A stretch of DNA of 64,000 nucleotides from Chionis minor (Eukaryota; Chordata; Aves; Charadriiformes; Chionididae), in the NCBI GenBank assembly GCA_013398295.1, contig VZSF01000975.1:434001-498000 (forward strand), in the 5' to 3' direction. Both the position numbers and the translations under genes were made by a program. The notes beneath the pieces were generated by a model. It had not been told where the DNA came from, did no database searches, and worked only from the letters and a program-made list of their open reading frames with translations. Below, piece by piece: positions 25,801 through 36,722 of this stretch; positions within the stretch are counted from its first letter, which is position 1, and the number at the start of each line of letters is the position of its first letter.

Positions 25801-26296
25801 ATTCTTACATAACCTTTCCTTGTATTCCTGATTAGTCTGGTTTGTTGGCAATTCCTTTTATTCATTTTATTATTATTTAGTAAACATATGCTGGTTTGAG
25901 TGGTTTTTTTCTTGTAGCTTATAAGTGTTGAGGTGTTGTATATTGATACCATGGATTAATGTATTTTGTGTAGCTTAAGAAAGGAATGACAAAGTTTTGT
26001 CTGTATGCTCAAAATTGTGCCTTGTCCATTTCCAAAAGAACAGTTGGTGTACAACTTAATCCTTTAATCTACTACTGAAAGTTCCTCATGAAAATAAATC
26101 ATTGCTCTAAAGTTTATTCAGCGATATTGTATGTGTAACTCACACTTGCTCTAAAAAAAACATACTTACATGATCCATGATAGTACTCTTACAAGTGGAA
26201 ACTACTCCATTTAGTGAATACACAAAATATGGTAAATAATGCTGAGCTGCTTTGTCTCTTTAAAGTAATTATTTTTATTTGAAAAGAAATAAAATT

Positions 26297-26312
26297 ATAT
26301 ATTATAATATAT
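26297..26312. repeat. perfect 16-bp AT palindrome
   Basis: The 16 bases at 26297-26312 equal their own reverse complement and contain only A and T. The site may extrude a cruciform or mark an AT-rich fragile spot. It is equally consistent with chance in AT-rich DNA. Confidence 0.8.
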
Positions 26313-26397
26313 TTATATTGCTATAAGACAAGAAGAGAGCTAAAAAGCTACATCATTTCAGAAAAATGCTTGGTCTACAAAGACAATGGTTAAAGAA

Positions 26398-26420
26398 ACC
26401 TGAGTCAGTGACACTCAGGT
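26398..26420. repeat. inverted repeat with AP-1-like core
   Basis: Perfect 8-bp arms ACCTGAGT and ACTCAGGT flank a 7-base loop. The left arm and loop contain TGAGTCA (26401-26407), the canonical AP-1 site. It could be an enhancer site or simple coincidence. Confidence 0.5.
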
Positions 26421-27484
26421 GTTCTGAGTGAAGCTCTGCCTCATTGATAGACTCCGAAAAAAGAATGTGGTTCTATTGAGAAAAGTGCCACATAATGTTT
26501 GTTTTTTCTTTGTGAAATTAATTTTCTTATTTTCAAATTATATACCTTCTTTCTCATAAGTGCATGAATACATGGAATTTTGTCAATTAGAAGTTTATCA
26601 TACTGGTGACCTGGTTAAAGGTACTGGGAAAACAAGGAATCTCAGCTTCTAGACTGATTCTATTGTCATGTAGTTTTTTTCTATGCGTGTTAACATGTAC
26701 TCATTAGAGATAATTATTGACCTCTGTCCAGACAATTATATCATTTACACCATCCTTGCTAATAAGATATAATCTAAGTATGGAAAAAAGAAAGAGATGA
26801 ATGTAGTAAATAGATTGACAGACATAAGAGATTTATATAATATTTCTTTTTGAGTGGGTATTTCACTGATGAACAGGTTGTGGGGTGCAACATTCTGTAA
26901 TGTAGTGTAATATGAAAGGAAAACTCTTCCCAGAAGGGCTGAAATCTTGAATTTGTTAGGAGAAAATGTGTAATGCCAGATCCAACATCCCAAGAGAGGT
27001 GAGGCTGCTTCTTGCTCTCTCTCTCAGCTTAGCAACAATTTTCTCTGTAAAACTGTACTAAGGTGGTTCAGCTACGCTGCACTAGACTAATCCCTGGATC
27101 TCAAGCAGATGAACAATTGAGAGGCGGATTACAGGTTTTCACTAGGTACAAGGCCAGGTGACCAGAATGATGCTTACAAAATGGGAAATTATGGAATTAA
27201 TTCTTAATTAATAAATTCAGCTTCTTAGTAGATTAAAAAACTGCTGAGGAATGGCAGACGGTGGAGATGCAACAGCACCATAAAATCAGCACATGAAGCC
27301 AGATCCCTAGCAGAAAACCCAAGATGCTGACCAAAGCAGTGAACTTAATTCTCAGCATGAAGTATGACAGAGTACTGCTTAAACACACAATGCACTTATT
27401 CAGCTAAGGACAAGGTTCCTCCTTTCGTCCTCTAAAGAAAAAGATAGGTTCATGTAGCTACTGCTTAAGCAACCAGGAAACTTG

Positions 27485-27511
27485 TATAGTATGGTTTTGA
27501 GCCATACTATA
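27485..27511. repeat. 10-bp-arm hairpin
   Basis: Perfect arms TATAGTATGG (27485-27494) and CCATACTATA (27502-27511) enclose a 7-base loop. The stem is too short for a microRNA precursor and no run of T follows it, so no RNA gene is called. Confidence 0.7.
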
Positions 27512-27899
27512 TATAGTAGCCTAAGTACTCTTAAGTTGCCTTTTAGCCACATAACAAATATTTTACTATATATTGAAGTTTTAGTCCAATAATTATAAAC
27601 AATCATGAAAGAGGGAATGCTCAGGGCTACACACTTTTCCATGTAATGGTTACAAACTTTGAAGTCTAGAACAGCTCCTCAAAACATTTTACCAGTACTA
27701 ACCAAGATAATTTTACTGATTGAGAATGCTACCACAAATTGAAAAATAAAAGATTAATGCAGAATGTGTGGACAGATGAAACATATGGTAGACACTGGTA
27801 GTTAAATTAGCATATTTTACCTTTGTTTAAGATAAGGAGGTTAGCTGTATCAAAGTTATGTGTGATCAAAGAATATTTTGAGTGCTGTGTCTCCTTCAT

Positions 27900-28445
27900 G
27901 ATCTGGGCCATTTCGGCAAGCACCCTCCTGACAGGTCTAGGGGGTGAACCTTCCCCTCTCTTTGGCACTTTGGAGTACTGTGACCAGTTTTGGGCTCCCC
28001 ACTACCAGACCAGACTGAGTCCAGCAGAAGGTCACCGAGATGCTGAGAGGATTGGAGCACCTGGCATAAAAGGCTGAGAGCTGTCCCTGCTCAGCCTAAA
28101 GAAGGGATGTCTCAGGGGAGGCTGTATTGCTACCTTATCTGCTATGTGGCGGAGCCAGGCATCTCCCAGAGGGGTTCAACGAAGGGGTTAGAAGTAGCAA
28201 TGGGAACAATCTGGAAGATGGGGAAGGCCAACTATATGCAAGGAAAAAAGAGTATTATGCAAGTGATCACATGCTTGAAGAGATTGTCCAAATAGGCTGT
28301 AGAGTCTCTGTTCTTGCAGATATTCAAAACTCAGCTGGTCGTGGCTGTGAGAAACTTGCTGTAGTTGACCCTTCCTTTCAGCCAGGTATTGAACCAAATG
28401 ACTGCTATAAGTCCCTTACAACATGCATAATTATATGATTATTTG
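27900..28445 (+). mobile_element. CR1 LINE fragment, atypical variant
   Basis: The start shares an unusual stretch (GGCAAGCACCCT followed by GGTGAACCTTCCCCTCTCTT) with the minus-strand copy at 34455-34965. It then continues as CR1 ORF2 C-terminal sequence, with a frame reading LEYCDQFWAP (about 27970-28000), followed by TGCTCAGCCTAAAGAAGGG, an AGATATTCAAAACTCAGCTGG box and an eroded ATGATTATTTGATTCT-like tail. The open frame 27823-28077 is this remnant and not a host gene. The element is 5'-truncated and carries many substitutions. Confidence 0.82.
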
Positions 28446-28796
28446 ATTCTAGCTTTATAGGCACTTCATATTCATATATGTTCATATGTACTCATACATG
28501 TATACATACATGCATATGTACATACTACTGTTCTTCATTGTCTAAACAAAGTTATGGCATCTAAGCTTAATGCAAGGAACTTATGAGACTTTGGCTATAG
28601 CAGTCACCCACACAAAATTTGTGAGAATGCCAGAATATGAAAGTGCAGGTCTTTCTTGCTGCTGTTCCAAGTATACTCCTGAAGGCAATCATAGGTCCTT
28701 CATGGCACAGAGAATCTTTGCAGTCATTGTACCTAAACAAATGCTGCATGTAATTCATACATGGTAAAATTTGTAACAGGACTGTATGGGACAAAG

Positions 28797-28810
28797 CACA
28801 CACACACACA
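28797..28810 (+). repeat. short (CA)7 microsatellite
   Basis: Seven CA units are followed by TACATATTTT. The tract is too short to be highly variable. Confidence 0.8.
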
Positions 28811-31800
28811 TACATATTTTGTTTATTCTCACTTTTTCTTGGCAACAAAACTCTGTTCTGTATGTTAGTAAAATATACAATCTGTCACACTCCAATTTAC
28901 AGCCAATTCCTTGAACTGAATAAAGTAAATCCGATTACTTTGTTCTAGACTAACTGCATATGTTATTTTTCTTGTCATCTCTTATTTTTATTACTGTTAG
29001 GTGTAGACAGGTTCTGACCAGTTTGATATCCTCGTCCTACACAATGGCAAAGCAAGTTATTTTTAAAGCTAGTGCCAAATTCTGTCTAGATCCAATAATT
29101 GGAGACAATGATTTCTGTGAATTTCATAGAATAGGTACAAAATGTTATATTGCATTAATATGTGATAATGCTATTGTTGTCTTGGGATAGTGATGAAATC
29201 AAGCATGGTTGTTATCATAAACACAGTCATTCTGTACCTAAAGAAGTTTTTTTTATCTACAGATAAGATGAAAATTTTTGCTTTCTTAAACTTTAACCTC
29301 TGTATCATGGCTAGTAGTATACAGCTGCCTTGATTTGATAATGGAATTTTAAACTCATCTCTAATTCACGAGGGAATGAAAAACCTGTTTCAGGAAACCT
29401 CATACCTTTCAAAATTCATTGCTATGACATTTCCCAATTGGACTGAACTTTAAGACGTTTGTAACACATTGTAAATAGTGAATGGAAATCTGATCTCCTG
29501 CACTCTGGAGTGACTCTTAAAATTAATGAAGCTGAATATTCTGTGAGCAAGAGTATAATTTATCCAAATGTCCCAACGAATATGAACTGTAAACTTTTTT
29601 TCTTTTGAAGATTTAGGAACTGAGATATGAATAAAATATGTGCAAACAAAGAAATAGAATACGCATATTTTTTTAAACATAATTTAAAACGTAGTTGTTA
29701 TTTTCTGACTATTGAATATTAAATTCATTATGTCAGCCAAATGAAGACAGAATATGTATTCAATCAATGTTGAAATAAAACAGACACTATAAGCTGTCTT
29801 TATCTGAATAAGAAAATTTCATCTGCTTATCACCGCAAGATGAAAATAAAACATAGAATTCAGCAGTTGAAGCCAAATTCTACTTCCATTGGAAATGAAC
29901 CTCAGCACACATTAAAGGATTATTTTTTCCCTGTAGAAGGCATTTTTTGTATATACCAAAGAAGTTACAGAACATCTTTCTCTGACCTTTTTCATAGATT
30001 AGATGTAGGGAAATAAAATGTGTTACACAGGGTATTGACTGCAAGCTGAAATTCTTGCATCAATGGATTTTCCATTAGTAGTATAGTCTGCTTTGTTACT
30101 GAAGTTGTAACTAGTACATTTTTGTTATATTTCTAACTCTGAGTGCTGCAAACTTTTTTGAGATTAATAACAAACTAAACATTTATGAGAAGGAGAATAT
30201 CCTAGTACAAATAGTATAGATTATGTGAATGGTAAGGACTTTCTTCTAAGGAACTTTAATTTAGAACATTGTTTTGCAAGGAAATGAAATTCAGGTATAT
30301 CAGTTAGAGGTTTTCCTTGAATGAGAAATAATAGAAATGATTGCCTATACAGCTTACATAGCTAGTACCTCATTAACTAACGTGTTTCTGTTGACTGAAA
30401 GTATATTTCAGTAGTTGCACTGTTCAATTTGTACTATCTATGAAGTTATTTAATATACAATTGATTGCGAGTGTAGGAATCCTTTATAACCCTCTTTCCC
30501 TCTGCTGTGCATCACTTTATTATCTGTTTTGGTTTCCATACGTTCTTGCTGTCAGATACAGCATATGACAAAAAAGAATGCCATGGAAATGTTTAATGAG
30601 ACTATGCTTTTTCAGTATAATAAACACATACATATAGAAGAACCTTTTTCTTCTAACTCAGCAATACAACTAATCTTAAGATAAGTTTGTTGTTCTGTTG
30701 CTAGGTAGCAAAAATAGACATTAGCTGTTTTGGAAACACAAACATATTCATCTAATATCTGATAAACAGTGGAGAATGAATTTCTATGTGGAGGCTTGAT
30801 TCTGTGCAGAACTGACATTTCAAATGATAATGACTTCCGTAACCTCACCTTTTTCTGTTAAGACATAAATATATAGCCGGAGTATATAAAAATAATACCG
30901 TAATTAATACTGTAAAGAACTATATAAAATTAAAAATTATCCTTAATAATGTGAAAACCAAATGTAACGCATTTAACGAATTCATAAAATCTAAAATGCA
31001 CATCCAGAAGTCTTAATTTGTTGTCTCAAAAAAACCATTCAAGGTATGAATGTGAGTAGCTGAATGTTGTAATAAAAGCACAACTGATATTGTTACAACT
31101 CTAAGAAAGAAGTGACAGCTTGCATCAGAATATGATTGGCTTTTGCCTTAAAAATGTCTTCTAACGTGTTTCTCAATCTTACCACATAACAGAAGAGGAG
31201 AACAGTTAATTGAATGGATCAGATGAGATATCCAATTCTGCAGGCTCACTGTCCTGTGTAGGCGCTGCATTAATGAAGACTGTGGTAGTGGGGGGGAAGG
31301 AAGAAGGAATCTTCATTCTGTCTTTTGAGACAGAAAAATGGCAATTATTTGACTTGAGAATTTTGGAAACTAGTTTTCAGAGTGTCATGGTTACAGAGTT
31401 ATCTTTACAATAAAGTGTACTGTTTTCTTTGAATTAAAGCAACTGTGTGTTTCTTGGGTTCCCAATGTCAACTTCCAGTAGCAATGGCCTGACTCGGGAT
31501 TTTCCACTCTAGTCTTACCATTTGGTAGTTGCGTGAACTTTGTGTGTGTGAGTCCTACCCAGGACTGAGCTTCTTTTTGTCTAAACTGGAGATAATATTC
31601 TTGTTTTATATGAATGTTGCAAGGACTAAATAAAAACCTGAATAGTGTTCTGAAAGGTATAAGAAGAATGTTCTACATTATAAATATTGTTATTACTCTT
31701 TGGCAACATTACATGCAAACCAACATCACAAAAATGGGAGGTAGGAGTGTGAGTCTGTCTCCAAAATTTTAGCTAAATTATTTTTGTTACTTGCTTTTCC

Positions 31801-33030
31801 TGAAATTCCAGAACCATGGCCATTTTCTGCAGGATACACCAAGCACAGATTTTCAAACTTTCACTTCAGTTGTGTGGCATTTGTGAATTTAGGATTTATT
31901 TTTACCTAATACTTATTAGGAAATGGTTTATGAGGGTTTTTTTGCTCTTTCTAAAAAAGAAATACAGTGGAAATGAAAGAGAGATTTTGATGATCAACTT
32001 AGCGGAAAAATTTTAATAAACCAGGTTTTAAATGAGTACTTTCAAAATGGTTAGACACCAGAGAGATTGTTTATTTTGAATTTATCTGGCTTGTTGCTAG
32101 AGCTTGTGTGAGGGGAATACACCAACATGTTAATATGGACGTTATGCAGTGGGATATTCTCTTTATTCTAAATGGATTAGCCAGAGACACTGGAGGGACC
32201 ACTGGTTCTTCACGATCAAGTAGAAAACCACCTTTTTAGTCCTTGTTTTCATCAACATTTCTTTGTTTTTTGTGACTTTAAAGGTCATTGGTGACCACTG
32301 AGTTCTTACCAGAGTCCTCCAGAGACTACAGAGTGAAGAAATATTATTGCCTTCTTGCATTTTCATAATATTAAGAGAGCAGAGCTCCACTCCAGTGTGA
32401 TTGCCATCTTGACTGGCAGACCACGTTGTTATTTTATTATTACCAGAAAACCACACTCGTTCAGACTAATGACTGTGAAACCCGTTGTCAGTTACCGAAA
32501 CATGCAAGTTGGTCAAGCAAACAAGGCTAACCCTCCCTTTTCCAAATACAAAGTGCACTTGATTCAATGATCTGTAACAAGTGACTTTAAACTGATTTTC
32601 CTAACATCAGAAAATGGAATGGGATTGCAGCAGACTGACAATGATTTTTTTAAAAAATCTCATGAGGAAAAAAAACATTGTAAACAAGATAAGTACATGT
32701 GCATAAGACTGTGTGTGAATATTTGTTATGAACAGTGCAGCAGGCTCACACACATAATTAAAAATTACAGCACAGGCTTGTAGCTGTAGAATTTGCATTG
32801 CTCTGCTGTTATAATTTATTTCTCATGTTGTGATAGTGCCCAGGAGTCCAGTGATAGACTCCAAATGAGCTTCATTCTCTATTACACAGAACAAAAAGAG
32901 ACTCTCTGTCCTCATTTATTTCATTATGAATCGATTAACAGGTTTCTACATATTTATAAAAGTTTTAATGTAAAAGCAATTTTAATTATTTCTGATTATT
33001 ACAGTATGCTAGTAAGAGATGAAACATTTT

Positions 33031-33120
33031 GTTAGAATTAATGACAATTAACTGTCACTCTATTGCAAAACCTCATGGGAACTGGAAACCAGCAGACATT
33101 TTTCAATACTAATTAGAAAT
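33031..33120. promoter_or_regulatory. candidate conserved non-coding element
   Basis: Within 90 bases lie TAATGA (33039-33044), immediately followed by CAATTA (33045-33050), then TGTCA (33053-33057, TALE-type half site), and the palindromic homeodomain site CTAATTAG at 33109-33116. The intervening sequence is complex rather than simple repeat. No open frame or CR1 similarity accounts for it. The call is inference; cross-species conservation is untested. Confidence 0.3.
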
Positions 33121-33491
33121 GAATCTTCCTCTCCAATCTCAGAATAAACCACTGATTTTTTGTCACTAACTGATTTAAAGCAGAATCGAAAAGAGAGATT
33201 TGTCAGTGCTCTCGTTACTGCACAACTGCTCATCCTCTACTCCAGCACTTGAAAAAGCAAAACAATAAAACCAGCCAAAGCTGAAAAGAACGTAGCAAAC
33301 TAACTCCAACGTTTTCATTTAACACACTTTTCTTTCCACAGAGTTAAACCAGGTGGACTCCTTCCCTGCTACAAGGAATGTCTAATGTCTCCAACTACCT
33401 TGAGTTCCTTTTGTCTCTCATTTGTTTTCCATGTAAACAGTATGCTACTCATAAACCTCCCTCAAAACAATCTCTTCTCAAAAGCTGTGAT

Positions 33492-33516
33492 GTTTTGCTT
33501 TGTTTTGCTTTGTTTT
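33492..33516 (+). repeat. TTTTGCTTTG tandem repeat
   Basis: The 10-base unit occurs about two and a half times in direct tandem. It is a minor simple repeat. Confidence 0.8.
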
Positions 33517-34454
33517 CTAACCCTTTTCCATATGACACATAGTAAAAGGTTTCCTGGGTCAAGAAAATCATCTTCACTTTATACACATGTAGTTCACAGT
33601 TCTGCAGCTGCTGTTCCGAGGCTCTGGGTTAACCCACGGGAACCAGGAGCTGTTACCAGTATTGCTGGCTGGCTGTTAAACTAAGAAACACAGAGTTACA
33701 TCCTTCACTTCTGTAAGAAAATGGTCCTTTTGAAACTCAACGGTCTGGGTGCTAAAACACCTGACCTTACTGAATAAATCTTATCTAAATATTCTCCTAC
33801 ATTTTCCTACTAATAGTTTTATACTCATATAAATGATTTTACAGCATCATCTCTAAAACCCCCCGCTATTAAGATAATTATTTATGTAGATATATGGTGC
33901 ATACATTCTTTCGTCTGTCTAAAAGAAGTCTTGCCAACGCTGTCAACATTATCTTGTAGTATTGTCAGAATTATCTCTTGCCGCTATTATGTCCATTATC
34001 CATAAAGTCCTGGTTCCTGTAGACACATACATATGAGTAAATACACAGATATCTATACATACCTATGTATATACATACAATTAGGTGTCATTCTAACTGT
34101 GGATTAAACATTGAAAAAAAATAGTTTGAAAACATAGTTTAAATTTACTCAAAAGAAAAATAGCAAAAAGCTATATACCCATATTATATTATGTTATTGA
34201 ATATGGATGGAGAATCAAAGCCAATACAATTCTAAAGTTGCCCTCAGTACCTTTTTTTTTTTTTTAATGAAAATATTTCTGTTAGGGCTGGCAACTACTT
34301 TGTTTTAATAAGATCACAAGAAATGTGACCATCTTCATGGCCATGTACGCTTTCTAATGAAAACAAAAAAATAGAAAATCCAGTCATAAATGTTTCCCTT
34401 TTAAAAAATAAAGTTTAGTAGAATCAAAGAACAATACAGATTGCTTGTTAAAAG

Positions 34455-34965
34455 GAGGGGTCAGCTAGAGGAAGTTGCTCAGAGCAGTGACCACCTGAGT
34501 TTTAAATACCTGCAAAGACAGGCATTCCATAGTCTCTCCTGGGAACTTCTCCCAGCATGGGATCACCCTCATGATATTTTTTTCCTTGCATTGAGCTAGC
34601 ATTCCACATTTCTAGATTGTCCTGCCATTATGTCCCTCTTGGAAATGTTCAGTTTTGTTGTCCAATCAGGTGGCAATACGGCCTCCCCTGAGACTTTCCT
34701 TCTTTAGGCTGAGCAGGGACAGCTCTCAGCCTTTTATACGAAGTGCTCCAGTCTTCTCAGCATCTTGGTGACCTTTTGCTGGACTCACTCTGGTGAGTCC
34801 AAAACTGGTCACAGTACTCCAAATGAGGTCCCACAAATGCTAAAGAGAGGGGAAGGTTCACCTCCCTGTTGGCAGGGTGCTTGCCAAAATGGTCCAGGCT
34901 GCTGGCAGCCACCTTCTCTGCTGCCAGGCTTCTGAGCGGCTCACCTTCTCCTTACTGTCCAGCAC
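34455..34965 (-). mobile_element. CR1 LINE fragment, atypical variant, inverted relative to 27.9 kb
   Basis: Read on the minus strand, this carries CR1 ORF2 C-terminal text (REVNLP and LEYCDQFW, about 34770-34870), the TTCAGCCT-like box as GCTCAGCCTAAAGAAGG, and a degraded 3' untranslated part ending near 34455 in a GGTCAGCTAGAGGAAGTTGC-type sequence. Upstream of REVNLP both this copy and the one at 27900-28445 share a segment ending in ASTLPTG or ASTLLTG, which I do not associate with standard CR1 ORF2. Its 5' end faces the 5' end of the plus-strand CR1 at 35055, with about 90 bases between them. Confidence 0.8.
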
Positions 34966-35054
34966 ATCATTTTCTGCAAAAGTGCCATCTAAGAACTTTC
35001 TAGAAAGGCAGATGTACAGATAACTGTGTTTACACAACATATATGTGCAGGTTT

Positions 35055-35848
35055 GTTGGGCAGAGAGAAACCTGAAGTTCAACAAAAGCAAGTGTAGGAT
35101 CCTGCGCCTGGGAAGGAGTAACCCCATGCAGCAGTACAGGCTGATTTGCTGGAAAGCAGCTCTGCAGAGAAGGGCCTGGGAGTCCTGGTGGACGACAGGA
35201 CAACCATGAGCCAGCAATGTGCCCTTGTGGCCAAGAAGGCCAATGACATCCTGGGGTGCATCAAGAAGAGTGTAGCCAGCAGGTAGAGGTTACCCTCCCC
35301 CTTTACTTTGCCCTGGTGAGGCTGCATGTGGAGTACTGTGTTCAGTTCTGGGCTCCCCAGTTTAAAGACAGGGAAATGCTGGAGGCGGTAAGCAAAGGGC
35401 TACAAGGATGATCAGGGGACTGTAACACTTTTCTTATGAGGAAAGGCTGAGGGAGTTGGGTCTTTTTCAACTGGAGAAGAAGACAAGTGAGGGGAGGATC
35501 TCATAAATGTCTACAAATACCTAAAAGGAGGGTGCCAGGAGGAGGGGGCTAGTGTTTTTTCAGCGGTCTCAAATGATAGGACAAGAGGTAAAGGGCTAAA
35601 AACTTGAATATAGGAAGTTCCATCTGAACATGAGGAGGAACTTCTTTCCTTTGAGGGTGGCAGAGCACTGGAACAGGCTGCCCAGAGAGGTGGTGGAGTC
35701 TCCAACTCTGGAGACATTCAAAACCCTCCTGGACGCCACTCTGTGCAAACTGTTGCAGGTAGACCTGCTCTGGCAGGGGATTTGGACCAGATGATCTCCA
35801 GACGTCCCTTCCAACCCCTAACACTCTGTGATTCTGTGGTTTGTTTAC
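35055..35848 (+). mobile_element. CR1 LINE fragment, better-preserved copy
   Basis: It opens in ORF2 (TTGGGCAGAGAGAAACCTG) and continues through text for SNPMQQYRL, MSQQCALVAKKAN and [12 protein letters not shown], then the CR1 3' untranslated region (GAACAGGCTGCCCAGAGAGG, GATGATCTCCAGA) and the tail ACACTCTGTGATTCTGTGG at about 35821-35840. The reading frame is broken by a small deletion near 35132-35165, where the frame changes, and by an in-frame stop (GGTAGAGG) near 35281. It is therefore 5'-truncated and non-coding today. It belongs to the same subfamily as the copy at 44735-45692, with long shared phrases such as GGAGGGTGCCAGGAGGAGGG. Confidence 0.92.
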
Positions 35849-36350
35849 AAATTTGCAGAGGGGTAGAACTAAAAAAATTCTTCCTTTCTAGGAAACTGCA
35901 TTTCATGAAATCTGGATCCTGTTCTCCAAGAATTTTCTCAGATTCAAAATGAACTGAACAACATGAACTTTTTTCCCAAATGAAAATTCACCTGCTTTAT
36001 ATTTCTGTCTTTTCACTGCTTGTCCAAAGCATAAGAATCGAAATAGCAAGTTTTTTTTCCTACTTCTTGTCTATGTGAATTGGGAAATTAACTTAAGTAA
36101 AAGACACACTTAAGAGGAACTAATCCTAGAAAATTTCTAGACTGAAAGTACATGCATTAACCTTGAATAAAGATCACAGCTCTTAGATATTCGTCAAAAA
36201 TTAAATGAATGTTTTTTTCTTTATAAATTTTTCCTTTAGTGTATGCATGTGTACACACATACTAACAAACACACATGCAAAAGCAACCTTATAAGCAAGA
36301 ATCAGTTATCAGCAACTCTTATACTTCAGTAAATATGCATATATGTATAT

Positions 36351-36722
36351 ATTCATAGAATCATAGAATCACTTGGGTTGGAAGAGACCTTCAAGATCAT
36401 CGAGTCCAACCATAAACCTATGCCAAAACCACCCCTAAACCATGTCCCTCAGCACCACGTCTACCCGTCTTTTAAATACCTCCAGGGATGGCGATTCCAC
36501 CACCTCCCTGAGCAGCCTGTTCCAATGCCTGACAACCCTTTCGGTAAAGAAGTTTTTCCTAATATCCAAACTAAACCTCCCCTGGCACAACTTGAAGACA
36601 TTTTCTCTTGTCCTGTCACATGCTACTTGGGAGAAGAGATTGACCCCCACCTCGCTATAACCTCCTTTCAGGTAGTTGTAGAGAATGATAAGGTCTCCCT
36701 TCAACCTTCTCTTCTCCAGGCT
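36351..36722 (-). mobile_element. CR1 LINE fragment, relatively young-looking
   Basis: The plus-strand text starts with two ATTCATAGAATCATAGAATC-type tail units (the reverse complement of the CR1 octamer tail) and runs through ACTTGGGTTGGAAGAGACCT, CCTCCAGGGATGGCGATTCC and AACCTCCTTTCAGGTAGTTG, ending at CTTCTCTTCTCCAGGC. Compared with the other copies, the tail and body are clean, which suggests a more recent insertion. It contains only 3' untranslated sequence. Both flanks consist of similar ATGCATATA-rich DNA (36333-36352 and 36725-36765), so the element sits inside an AT microsatellite-like target. This subfamily style is common in neoavian genomes. Confidence 0.93.

Larger units (their letters stand above)
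22894..27899. other. AT-rich non-coding stretch
   Basis: No exon, RNA gene or confident transposon is recognised. Open frames are below 85 codons. The stretch includes a perfect 16-bp AT palindrome at 26297-26312, an 8-bp-arm inverted repeat around an AP-1-like site at 26398-26420, and a hairpin at 27485-27511. These are listed separately. Confidence 0.55.
28446..34454. other. AT-rich non-coding stretch with short microsatellites
   Basis: No exon or RNA gene is recognised. Simple repeats include a TACA/TATG-rich patch at about 28474-28527, a (CA)7 at 28797-28810, a TTTTGCTTTG repeat at 33492-33516, a TACA/TATG-rich patch at about 34022-34080 and a run of 14 T at 34252-34265. A homeodomain-site-rich block at 33031-33120 is listed separately. 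The open frame at 33385-33684 (99 codons) has no recognisable domain. Confidence 0.5.

Noticed and set aside
27485..27511. Hairpin considered as a microRNA precursor
   Set aside because: The stem is only 10 bp, while a precursor needs roughly 22 or more paired bases per arm.
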